From: UBA1858 sp045106935
Lineage (GTDB): Bacteria > Pseudomonadota > Gammaproteobacteria > UBA4575
Direction of reading: 5' to 3'
Length of the DNA stretch: 64,000 bases
NCBI GenBank assembly: GCA_045106935.1
Contig: JBGCFN010000010.1
Coordinates: 5,638 to 69,637 of the forward strand
The position numbers and the translations under genes were made by a program. The stretch's first letter is position 1; each line of letters opens with the position of its first letter. Below, piece by piece: positions 27,283 to 34,596 of this stretch. Below the pieces are notes generated by a model, which had not been told where the DNA came from, searched no databases, and worked only from the letters and a program-made list of their open reading frames with translations.

Positions 27283-27690
27283 TCAATCAGCATCTTCTTC
27301 AATAAAGTTCAAAGAAGCTGAATTAATACAATATCGTAAGCCACTAGGCTTTGGACCATCAGGAAACACATGTCCTAAATGCGCATCACAGTTAGCACAT
27401 ACAACTTCTTCGCGTCGCATTCCATGAGACTCATCAAACTTTGTGCGCACTCTATCTTCTGCAAGTGGTAACCAATAACTTGGCCAACCAGACCCAGAGT
27501 CAAATTTTTCTTTTGAGCGAAATAATTCGGAGCCACAGACCACACAAGCGTAGGTACCATCATCTTTGCAATCAACATACTCCCCTGAATAAGGTGGTTC
27601 TGTGCCCGCTTCTTGGGTGATGCGGTATTGTTCTGGAGTCAATCGAGCTCGTAACGCTTCAGGACTTAGATCTGTTTTTAGTTTCGTCAT
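27283..27690 (-). CDS. msrB: Peptide-methionine (R)-S-oxide reductase MsrB
   Basis: MsrB repairs the R form of methionine sulfoxide. It has two zinc-binding CxxC pairs (CVVCGSELF and CANCDAHLGHVF) and the catalytic Cys in RYCINSASLNF. Other family segments are GTEPPYSGEY and SGSGWPSYW. I chose the ATG at 27690, giving 135 residues and the usual MTKLK...LSPE beginning. An upstream ATG at 27735 would add 15 residues without family support. It is monocistronic by position. Confidence 0.93.
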   Translation of the reverse strand: MTKLKTDLSPEALRARLTPEQYRITQEAGTEPPYSGEYVDCKDDGTYACVVCGSELFRSKEKFDSGSGWPSYWLPLAEDRVRTKFDESHGMRREEVVCANCDAHLGHVFPDGPKPSGLRYCINSASLNFIEEDAD

Positions 27691-27735
27691 TGTCTTACTA
27701 CCCACTTGAATTCGTCTAAAAAATTTAGGCAACAT

Positions 27736-28265
27736 ACACTTTTTGTCATGCCCTCACGCAGCGCCTGTTTGTGTAAATTCTAGTTTGTGCGCTTGAATAT
27801 GCAATACGAAGAATAGCCTTTCTTCTAATAATGAAATTATCAAATCTCGGCTACCGTTTCGGTCTGACAGGTCATTTATCTCAAAAACTCTGCCAATATC
27901 ATTAGGTTAATTCATACCTGTACAAGAACTGTATATGAATATTTGACAATTCTTATCATTTTAATCTAAACGAGCCTTTCGCAATTTTTACCGAAGTATC
28001 ATATCACTCGCTGAAATTATGATATCAATAACCAATTGATTATTAATGAAATTCATGTGTTGTTCGATTTCACATAACCTAAAGATTATGTGCCTTTAAA
28101 GGCTAGACAACTATATCGATCATAATTTGTACTATTGTAGGTCTCAACAATTGCTTTGCTTTAAAAAAAAGAATGCTATAAAGCGCTTCAATATAAGTAT
28201 AAGCGGTTAGTTTTGGCTGGATCTATCTGCAGCAACCAACAATTTTCAAGGCCGAACATAATAAA
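27736..28265. other. 530-base AT-rich intergenic region with inverted repeats
   Basis: No gene is supported here. Visible elements are ATTCATA/TATGAAT (27910-27916 and 27934-27940), a good promoter-like pair at 27943-27970, a 7-bp inverted repeat CACATAA/TTATGTG (28071-28077 and 28086-28092), and a 12-bp perfect palindrome GCCTTTAAAGGC (28092-28103). The MarR gene starts at the right edge. MarR proteins usually bind palindromes near their own promoter, so some of these could be operators, or part of a short untranslated transcript. This is inference. Confidence 0.4.
27943..27970 (+). promoter_or_regulatory. Candidate sigma70 promoter
   Basis: TTGACA (27943-27948), a perfect -35 hexamer, is followed after 16 bases by TCTAAA (27965-27970), matching the -10 consensus at four of six. 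It points toward the MarR gene, about 295 bases away. The function is inferred from sequence alone. Confidence 0.3.
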
Positions 28266-28736
28266 ATGAGTAAATCAAAAAAACTTTCTCAATCTGATCT
28301 GAAAACCTTCACACGGTCACTTCTTCAGTGTGGGGATCAATTACACACGCTATGTCGACTAGAAGTGAATAATCGCCTATCCAAGTATGACGTGAAATAT
28401 AGTCAGTGGCTGATATTAGATTGTTTATCCCAAGAAGAGGTCGATAACCCGTCAAAGGTTGCCTCTCAACTCGGGATGGAAAGAGCGACAGTCAGCCGAA
28501 GTTTAGATATTCTAGAATCACGTAATCTAGTAAGTCGTACACATAATTTAGCTGATCGACGTGTGGTTGAAATACAAGTCACCGCTCAAGGCAGAAAAAT
28601 CGCACAAATGGGTGTTCAACGCCTCGAACAGATTGTTCAATCTGTGACCGCTGATCACTCAGGTAGTAAAGTAAATGAGCTTTTCTCGCTTCTAGACCAA
28701 ATTAAAGAGAACTTAAATCAAAAAATAGCCCGCTAG
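28266..28736 (+). CDS. MarR-family transcriptional regulator
   Basis: This is a winged-helix regulator of 156 residues. The core reads SKYDVKYSQWLILDCLSQEE, then KVASQLGMERATVSRSLDIL (recognition helix), then ESRNLVSRTHNLADRRVVEIQVTAQGR (wing), which is the MarR pattern. The ligand and targets are unknown. The next genes on the same strand encode an OmpA-like envelope protein and a coiled-coil membrane protein, but a 16-bp hairpin separates them. I see no cysteine arrangement that clearly marks it as a redox-sensing OhrR type. Confidence 0.88.
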   Translation: MSKSKKLSQSDLKTFTRSLLQCGDQLHTLCRLEVNNRLSKYDVKYSQWLILDCLSQEEVDNPSKVASQLGMERATVSRSLDILESRNLVSRTHNLADRRVVEIQVTAQGRKIAQMGVQRLEQIVQSVTADHSGSKVNELFSLLDQIKENLNQKIAR

Positions 28737-28795
28737 CAGTGATGCCTTTGTGATCACTCGCCCCTAAAAGAAAGCACCCTTTCTCGACAATTCCT

Positions 28796-28836
28796 TCTGC
28801 ATTATTCTAGCAATAAGCTCGCTAGAATAATGCAGA
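28796..28836 (+). terminator. 16-bp perfect hairpin downstream of the MarR gene
   Basis: TCTGCATTATTCTAGC (28796-28811) and its exact complement (28821-28836) enclose a 9-base loop. The stem starts 60 bases after the marR stop. There is no clean T tract; TTGCTTCTTTGCC follows. It could be a terminator with a weak tail, an operator, or an mRNA stability element. Confidence 0.4.
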
Positions 28837-28930
28837 GATCATTGCTTCTTTGCCTCAAGCAAGCAATACTTACACCTATAACTAATAATAATAGAAAGAC
28901 CATAACTTGGCCCCCAAGTTAACTACGCAT

Positions 28931-29779
28931 ATGCCTGAAAATACTCATAATAAACAAACGCCATGCCCTATTTGGATATGGGCCATCTTACTCCTTGGTC
29001 TCATTTTGCTGTATCTTCTTTATTCACGTGCGACCACAGTAAAAGCTCTGGAAATTCAACAGGATATTCAATCTCGTGTATCTCAAAATATGCTCGAGTC
29101 GGAGCAAGCAAATTCTGTCACCGTAAACACAGACGGACGTGATGTGACACTCACAGGCGTGTTACAGAATCAAGAATCCAGCACTGAAGCCGAAAAAATA
29201 GCTTTGCGTACTATCGGTGTGAGACAGGTAGATAATCAAATAACAGTGGGACAACCCACCGTCGATGATCAAGCCATCATAACGAAGACAACACCCGCGG
29301 CAAAACTAGAACCCATGCCTGCAGAATTTTCTCCACTGCCTCAGTTAAGCGCAACAGTCGAGCCAATGCCTGAAGAATTTGCACCGCTTGAAGAGGACAC
29401 AAGTCAAGCGATAGAAACTGCGCGAGAAAAGTTCAGTCAACTGGATTTCAGCAATATTACTTTTGAGAAGAATTCATCTGCACTAACAGCAATTGCTCAG
29501 GGAACTCTCGACAGCGCAGCAAAAACATTATTAGAGAATACTTCAGTCGCCATTAGTATTGCTGGCCATACTGATAGCTCTGGCAACCCCGAATCAAATT
29601 TAAAACTAAGCCAACAGCGTGCCACATCAGTACTTAATTATTTAATCAATGCTGGTGTAGATGCCAGTCGAATTGAAGCGAATGGATTTGGAGATCAATT
29701 TCCTATCGCACCCAATGAAACACAAGCTGGTCGCATTAAAAATCGACGCATAGAAATTAAAGTTAAAAACGGAGAGTAG
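28931..29779 (+). CDS. BON- and OmpA-domain envelope protein
   Basis: This is an inner-membrane anchored protein of about 282 residues. A membrane span at roughly residues 14-32 (WIWAILLLGLILLYLLYS) is followed by a BON-like domain at about 42-110. A proline/glutamate linker contains two copies of a PMP-EF-PL motif (EPMPAEFSPLP and EPMPEEFAPLE). A C-terminal OmpA peptidoglycan-binding domain spans about 175-280, with IAGHTDSSGNPESNLKLSQQRA and the NRRIEI end. A TTG at 28907 could add eight residues. The following gene starts 4 bases after its stop, so the two are probably co-translated. A link between membrane and cell wall is inferred from domains. Confidence 0.85.
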   Translation: MPENTHNKQTPCPIWIWAILLLGLILLYLLYSRATTVKALEIQQDIQSRVSQNMLESEQANSVTVNTDGRDVTLTGVLQNQESSTEAEKIALRTIGVRQVDNQITVGQPTVDDQAIITKTTPAAKLEPMPAEFSPLPQLSATVEPMPEEFAPLEEDTSQAIETAREKFSQLDFSNITFEKNSSALTAIAQGTLDSAAKTLLENTSVAISIAGHTDSSGNPESNLKLSQQRATSVLNYLINAGVDASRIEANGFGDQFPIAPNETQAGRIKNRRIEIKVKNGE

Positions 29780-29783
29780 TTAT

Positions 29784-31304
29784 ATGTCATATCTTCATGG
29801 CGAAATGTTAGCCTACATATTAGTCGCAGCCATTATTGGCGCACTAATAGGTTGGTTTTTAAATCGATGCAAATGCAAAAAAGAAATTGCCGAAATTGAA
29901 TCACAAAAACAAGCAGTAACCACTGAATTCAATTCAGTCAAAAGCACTCTAACTTTAAAAGAGCAGCAGCTTGCCACTACTCAAAACACAGTAGTGCAAT
30001 TACGTAGTGACGTCGCTCTGGCTGAAGGCAATGCGCATCTAATGACTTCACGATGGCAGAGTACACTTAAACAGGCTCGCCAAGCACCCAATCAGCTAAA
30101 GTGGATTCAATCATTACAGACGAAACTAGCAAATAAGAATACTCAACTTTCACAAAACCGTCAGTATGCTGAAGCCAAAGCTTGGGAAGCTAAAGTTACC
30201 AAAGAGAATCTTTCTAGAGTGCATAACAGGCTCACAGAAGTCGATGCGAAAGTTGCCAATTTAAAAGACTGGGTATCAGTATTCCAAACCAAGTTAGTCA
30301 AAACTAAGAGCGATTATGGTCAACTACGTAATTATGCAACGGCCACCGCGAAAAGTGATCGCGCTTATAAAGACAACCTCACACGTGCTCATAACCGACT
30401 CACTGAGATTGAAGGCAAACAACAACCATTACGCACTTGGATTCGCGTTTTCCAAACAAAACTAATGAAAACAAAAGCTGATTACACTCAGCTACGTAGC
30501 TATGCTGATAACATTCAATCTTCTTTAAGTGCTAACGAGGACAACCTTGAACGCACTCATACTCGATTGTCTGAAGTCACCAAAGAGCTTGCCGATTTGC
30601 GTGACCGTAGAAACAATCCAATGCCACCATTACCTCCTGCCGTTGAGGTGAGTGACAACAAAGCGTTACGCCTGGTAGACCGAATTCGCTTACTCGGCAC
30701 TTCGAAAAAAGAAGTCTATGGCCGCATGCATAATCAAATTCGAGAAGCTCGACTAGAAACCATTGAAACAGAACGTGTACTCACTGATAGCTGTGAAGAG
30801 AAAGACGCGATCATCAATGGCCTAAGATCTCAATTGCGTAGCGCAGAAAATCGTGCTCAAAAGGCACCTGTTGTTCAATTAGATCAGAGCGTAAAAATCA
30901 AAGAACTTGAATCAGAAGTCGCCAAGCTGAACGCGGGAACACAGGCACAAACAGATCTTGAAAATCAACTTCGAGAACATAGATTCACAATAGATGCATA
31001 CCGTTCTAAATTGAGTAGCACTAAGAATGAGCTGTTTACTCAAAGAGTTCAACACTCACAAGACAATGAAAACAGCACTACTGCACAGCCAACTTCAGGA
31101 AAAGATGACTTAAAACTGATTAAAGGCGTAGGTCCAAAACTAGAAGGCATTCTAAATGATTTAGGTATTTTTACGTTCGCTCAAATTGCTGCATGGACTC
31201 AAAAAGACATCGATGAAATTTCTACCAAACTTGGTAGCTTCAAGGATAGAATTTCCCGTGATGACTGGGTAAAAAAAGCACGCAAGTTAGATAGCAACAA
31301 ATAA
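29784..31304 (+). CDS. Membrane-anchored coiled-coil protein with tandem repeats and C-terminal helix-hairpin-helix-like domain
   Basis: I do not recognise this 506-residue protein as a named family. Residues 8-25 form a membrane span, followed by CKCKK. Residues 30-275 are coiled coil and contain three full 56-residue repeats plus part of a fourth. A proline-rich break (PMPPLPPAVEV, 279-289) leads to a second helical region up to about 425. Residues 441-503 (DDLKLIKGVGPKLEGIL...) resemble the helix-hairpin-helix-like domain of COG3743, also found fused to some NuoE and ribosomal proteins. The gene lies 4 bases after the OmpA-like gene. A structural role near the envelope, with possible nucleic acid or protein binding at the C terminus, is inference. 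Confidence 0.8.
   Translation: MSYLHGEMLAYILVAAIIGALIGWFLNRCKCKKEIAEIESQKQAVTTEFNSVKSTLTLKEQQLATTQNTVVQLRSDVALAEGNAHLMTSRWQSTLKQARQAPNQLKWIQSLQTKLANKNTQLSQNRQYAEAKAWEAKVTKENLSRVHNRLTEVDAKVANLKDWVSVFQTKLVKTKSDYGQLRNYATATAKSDRAYKDNLTRAHNRLTEIEGKQQPLRTWIRVFQTKLMKTKADYTQLRSYADNIQSSLSANEDNLERTHTRLSEVTKELADLRDRRNNPMPPLPPAVEVSDNKALRLVDRIRLLGTSKKEVYGRMHNQIREARLETIETERVLTDSCEEKDAIINGLRSQLRSAENRAQKAPVVQLDQSVKIKELESEVAKLNAGTQAQTDLENQLREHRFTIDAYRSKLSSTKNELFTQRVQHSQDNENSTTAQPTSGKDDLKLIKGVGPKLEGILNDLGIFTFAQIAAWTQKDIDEISTKLGSFKDRISRDDWVKKARKLDSNK
30039..30611 (+). repeat. Three and a half tandem 168-base coding repeats
   Basis: Within the coiled-coil protein, residues 86-141, 142-197 and 198-253 are three 56-residue units (30039-30206, 30207-30374, 30375-30542). 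A partial fourth covers residues 254-276 (30543-30611). Conserved marks are NL-R-H-RLTE at unit positions 1-11, W at 22, QTKL at 27-30 and R-YA at 41-44. Copies 2 and 3 are closest; copy 1 has drifted at its start. Fifty-six residues equals eight heptads, so the repeat keeps coiled-coil phase. Confidence 0.85.
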
Positions 31305-31316
31305 CCACCATACTCA

Positions 31317-31353
31317 ACTTACTCAGAATCAACAGATTCTGAGTAAGTCTTTT
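31317..31353 (+). terminator. Terminator embedded in the 3' end of the convergent gene
   Basis: ACTTACTCAGAATC (31317-31330) and its exact complement (31335-31348) enclose the loop AACA, followed by CTTTTC. This is a strong 14-bp hairpin starting 13 bases after the coiled-coil gene's stop. It overlaps the last codons and stop of the minus-strand gene at 31319. Confidence 0.75.
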
Positions 31354-31732
31354 CATACAATTTCACACCTTTATCATTCAAAATCATACGTGGTGCTGGA
31401 TTTACTCTATCGCTAGTCAGTTTGAGTTCATCCGCTGTCATTGTCATTCGGTTACCACTAGCACTTTCCATTACTAGGCCCGCGGTTCTTTTTTCAGCAT
31501 CTGTCACTTGCCAACTACCATAAATTGCTCCCTGGCCGTCAATCAGCTCAAACTCACGCGCCTTCACTTTATGCGCATAGACGATCTCAGAACCACTATC
31601 GACCGAAATCACATCGTAAATTGAATAACCGACCAAGATAATAATGGCAATGCGTGTATTACGCTGCAAAGTCTCAATTGACTTCATTCGTTCTTCTAAT
31701 TTTTTTTCCTGCTTTATTTCGTCTGACATCAA
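31319..31732 (-). CDS. Small single-span membrane protein of unknown function
   Basis: I do not recognise this 137-residue protein. A charged N terminus (EIKQEKKLEERMKSIE) precedes a membrane span at about residues 28-46 (RIAIIILVGYSIYDVISV). A hydrophilic, probably beta-rich C-terminal domain follows, containing AREFELIDGQGAIYGSW and MILNDKGVKLYEK. Those segments recall the short repeated 'F-L-D-G' modules of some uncharacterised envelope proteins. A GGAGA ribosome site lies 6 bases before the first of two adjacent ATG codons. It lies 6 bases downstream of the HAD gene on the same strand, so it is probably in that operon. Confidence 0.7.
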   Translation of the reverse strand: MMSDEIKQEKKLEERMKSIETLQRNTRIAIIILVGYSIYDVISVDSGSEIVYAHKVKAREFELIDGQGAIYGSWQVTDAEKRTAGLVMESASGNRMTMTADELKLTSDRVNPAPRMILNDKGVKLYEKTYSESVDSE

Positions 31733-31738
31733 AGTCTC

Positions 31739-32461
31739 CTAGCTTATTAAATTGTCACCATTTATATTCAGAATCGCTGGCAGTTCAGTTAAGCAATGAA
31801 CCACATGATGAGGATTTTGACCGCCTGGCCAAGGCTGGCGTTTAGGATTAAACCAAACCGCTTGACACCCTGCATTCATCGCACCTAACACATCTGTTTG
31901 TGCCGAATCTCCTATATGCATAATTTGTGCTAATTGAACCTGAGCTAAACTGGCTGCTTGCTTAAATATTTCAGGGTGCGGCTTACTCACACCCGCCTCT
32001 TCTGCAGTCACAATAAAATCAAAATATTTACCAATAGAAATTTGTTCTAGCTGTGCATTACCATTAGTAATGGCGCCAACAATAAAGTGTTGTTTTAATC
32101 TCGACAAAATTGGCTCGCTGAATTCAAATAATTCCACTTGATTTCGATGATGACGAAACACTTTCATGGCTTCATGAGCAAAGTCTTTGTGATAGCCAAA
32201 TTCATTTGCAATTTCTAATAACGAGCAAATTCTCAGCTCAGTCACATTATGTGCTAAATCAGGGCGGCTATTTTGAAGCGCTGTTCTTTTTGCCGCAATA
32301 TCTTGTTGGGTGTAGAGATCAGTGATTCTTGGGTAATTTTCTATTATCCACTGATAAAGTTTAAGTTCAGCATTCACAATGGTGGGCTCAACAGGCCAAA
32401 GCGTGTCATCCAAATCTAATGTTACGCAGTGTATGTTTTCAAAATTCGCAGGCTTAACCAT
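31739..32461 (-). CDS. HAD-superfamily hydrolase (YigB-like)
   Basis: This is a phosphatase-type HAD protein of 240 residues. Motif I is LDLDDTLWPVEP near residues 15-26, motif II is VGAITNGN, and motifs III/IV are SKPHPEIF and HIGDSAQTDVLGAMNAG. The cap and DDTLWP signature resemble YigB-type phosphatases that act on the riboflavin pathway intermediate or FMN. The substrate cannot be fixed from sequence. It lies 5 bases downstream of yjbQ and 6 bases upstream of the small membrane protein gene. Confidence 0.88.
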   Translation of the reverse strand: MVKPANFENIHCVTLDLDDTLWPVEPTIVNAELKLYQWIIENYPRITDLYTQQDIAAKRTALQNSRPDLAHNVTELRICSLLEIANEFGYHKDFAHEAMKVFRHHRNQVELFEFSEPILSRLKQHFIVGAITNGNAQLEQISIGKYFDFIVTAEEAGVSKPHPEIFKQAASLAQVQLAQIMHIGDSAQTDVLGAMNAGCQAVWFNPKRQPWPGGQNPHHVVHCLTELPAILNINGDNLIS

Positions 32462-32466
32462 AATGG

Positions 32467-32901
32467 CTATGACTCTCCATGAATGGTCACTGTGAGTTTA
32501 CGTGGGTGACCTTGATGCCTATGCTCCCATAGGTATATTCCCTGCCAAATGCCTAAGGCTAGCTGCCCTTGGGTGACAGGAATAGTGATTTCTGTTTGTG
32601 TGATGACTGAGCGGACATGTGCAGGCATATCATCCTCGCCTTCACTGGTATGAATAAACATTGGATCACCATCAGGGGCGATTTTTTGCATAAATGATTC
32701 TAAATCCACCCTGACATCCGCGTCTGCATTCTCACAAATAATCAATGATGCACTGGTGTGATGGACAAACACATGGCAAACACCTGTGCTTATCTCGATT
32801 CTGCGCAATATGGATTGAATATCACGGGTGATTTCAATTGTTCCACGCCCAGAGGTGGCTATTTCTAGGCTATGTTGAGAGTAACTGGCTTGTTTAGACA
32901 T
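32467..32901 (-). CDS. yjbQ: YjbQ/UPF0047 family protein
   Basis: This 144-residue protein belongs to the small UPF0047 family, for which a weak thiamine phosphate synthase activity has been reported for YjbQ. The family motifs are present: CHVFVHHTSASLIICENAD, DGDPMFIHTSEGEDDMPAHV and LGIWQGIYLWEHR. It is divergent from ispG (84 bases between starts). It probably forms an operon with the HAD hydrolase. Family assignment is firm; the physiological role is not. Confidence 0.93.
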   Translation of the reverse strand: MSKQASYSQHSLEIATSGRGTIEITRDIQSILRRIEISTGVCHVFVHHTSASLIICENADADVRVDLESFMQKIAPDGDPMFIHTSEGEDDMPAHVRSVITQTEITIPVTQGQLALGIWQGIYLWEHRHQGHPRKLTVTIHGES

Positions 32902-32985
32902 TGATTTGTAAATCTAGCTTCGTTTAAGGCATAGATGTTCGATACACTATGCACCATTAAATGGTAACAAAATGCACACACACTC

Positions 32986-34221
32986 ATGCAAACAAATTCC
33001 ACCTCAGACTTAAGACGCAAATCCATCGGCGTTAAAATTGGCGATGTCACTATGGGTGGCGATGCCCCCATTGTCGTTCAGTCCATGACCAACACTGATT
33101 CTAGTGACATTATTCGCACCTCTGCCCAGATTGCCGACCTTGCAAAGGCCGGCTCGGAATTGGTCAGAATAACCGTCAATAATATCGAAGCGGCGCGAGC
33201 AGTGCCTCATATTAAAGAACAACTTGCACGCATGAATATCTCAGTGCCAATCGTGGGTGATTTTCATTTCAATGGACACAAGCTGCTTACCGATGCGCCT
33301 GAATGTGCTGAGCATTTAGATAAATACCGTATTAATCCAGGTAATGTCGGACGAGGCAGTAAGCGTGATAGTCAATTTGCTTCCATGATAGAAACAGCAT
33401 GCCAATATGATAAACCCGTGCGTATCGGGGTCAACTGGGGCAGCCTTGATCAGCAAATACTCGCTGAGCAAATGGATCTTAACCAACAACTCGCCGAGCC
33501 AAAATCTGCTGAAGAAGTGATGCAGGAAGCCCTAATTAACTCCGCACTCAATAGCGCCCGCTATGCTGAATCACTTGGCTTAGATGCAAATAAAATTGTC
33601 ATCTCATGCAAAATTAGTAATGCACCCAAATTGATCGACGTATACAAACAGCTTGCCCAGCGATGCAATTACGCACTGCATGTCGGCTTAACCGAGGCTG
33701 GCATGGGAACAAAAGGAACAGTCGCCTCAGCTGCGGCACTCGGTGTGTTGCTTCATCAAGGCATTGGCGACACCATCCGTGTCTCTCTTACTCCCCAACC
33801 TGGCGGATCTCGAACAGAGGAAGTGCTTGTTGCACAAGAAATTTTACAGTCCTTAGATTTAAGAGCATTTAGCCCGGCGGTCACTTCTTGCCCGGGTTGT
33901 GGCCGGACGACGAGCGAATATTTTCAAGAACTCGCTGACGACATTCAATTATATCTACGTAATTCCATGCAGGAATGGAAACAAACGTTACCGGGTGTCG
34001 AACACCTTTCAGTGGCGGTTATGGGATGTGTGGTGAATGGCCCTGGTGAAAGCAAACATGCAAACATCGGTATTAGCTTACCTGGTAGTGGTGAAGCGCC
34101 TGTTGCCCCTGTGTACATTGATGGTGAAAAATCTTGCACCTTACGAGGTGAAAATATTGCAGAAGAATTCAAACATATCGTCACAAGCTACGTACACAAA
34201 AATTATCAACCCAACACTTAA
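32986..34221 (+). CDS. ispG: 4-hydroxy-3-methylbut-2-en-1-yl diphosphate synthase IspG (GcpE)
   Basis: IspG is the 4Fe-4S enzyme of the MEP isoprenoid pathway that forms HMBPP. The cluster ligands lie in TSCPGCGRTTSEYFQ and MGCVVNGPGESKHANIG. The N terminus shows MGGDAPIVVQSMTNTDT-type sequence (here TNTDSS). The length of 411 residues is longer than E. coli's 372 but within the family range. In many gammaproteobacteria ispG lies between rodZ and hisS; here it stands alone at a different place. Other isoprenoid genes (dxs, ispA) are at 53-56 kb. Confidence 0.96.
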   Translation: MQTNSTSDLRRKSIGVKIGDVTMGGDAPIVVQSMTNTDSSDIIRTSAQIADLAKAGSELVRITVNNIEAARAVPHIKEQLARMNISVPIVGDFHFNGHKLLTDAPECAEHLDKYRINPGNVGRGSKRDSQFASMIETACQYDKPVRIGVNWGSLDQQILAEQMDLNQQLAEPKSAEEVMQEALINSALNSARYAESLGLDANKIVISCKISNAPKLIDVYKQLAQRCNYALHVGLTEAGMGTKGTVASAAALGVLLHQGIGDTIRVSLTPQPGGSRTEEVLVAQEILQSLDLRAFSPAVTSCPGCGRTTSEYFQELADDIQLYLRNSMQEWKQTLPGVEHLSVAVMGCVVNGPGESKHANIGISLPGSGEAPVAPVYIDGEKSCTLRGENIAEEFKHIVTSYVHKNYQPNT

Positions 34222-34421
34222 AATTTATTGAGTGTGTCAGCAATTTGTCATTTCTTTATTCTCACCCAACCTTATAACAGTAAGTTACTAACACTTATTC
34301 ATGTGATGTTATAAAACGTTTTCACGCCCTAACATATCGCTTAAAAAATTTAGGGAACTAAGCGCTATATGGTAGTATCCTAGACATTAGAAGGTAACTT
34401 TGAGAACTACACACATATCTT

Positions 34422-34580
34422 ATGGAAGTAATATCTAGTAAAGTTGAAGAAGGTCTTTCCACGCATGACATTTCGCTATCAGTTCTTTTTGCATTGTGGC
34501 TAATCTTGGGACTAGCAACCTATGCATTTGCACTGTTTACGGTTTGGCTGCCGGAGATTGAAAGACTGACTATTATCTAG
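34422..34580 (+). CDS. Possible 52-residue single-span membrane protein
   Basis: This ATG-to-TAG frame encodes a 52-residue peptide with a hydrophilic start (MEVISSKVEEGLSTHD) and one strong membrane span at about residues 19-43 (SVLFALWLILGLATYAFALF and on). It ends in LPEIERLTII. It lies 16 bases upstream of the first FHA gene, whose ribosome site follows directly. I see no clear ribosome binding site of its own, so reality depends on conservation. The length, composition and position favour a genuine small membrane protein over chance. Confidence 0.45.
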   Translation: MEVISSKVEEGLSTHDISLSVLFALWLILGLATYAFALFTVWLPEIERLTII

Positions 34581-34596
34581 TTAGACGGGGAAATTT

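Noticed and set aside
27691..27735. Longer MsrB beginning at 27735
   Set aside because: Family length and N-terminal sequence fit the ATG at 27690; the upstream ATG has no near ribosome site.
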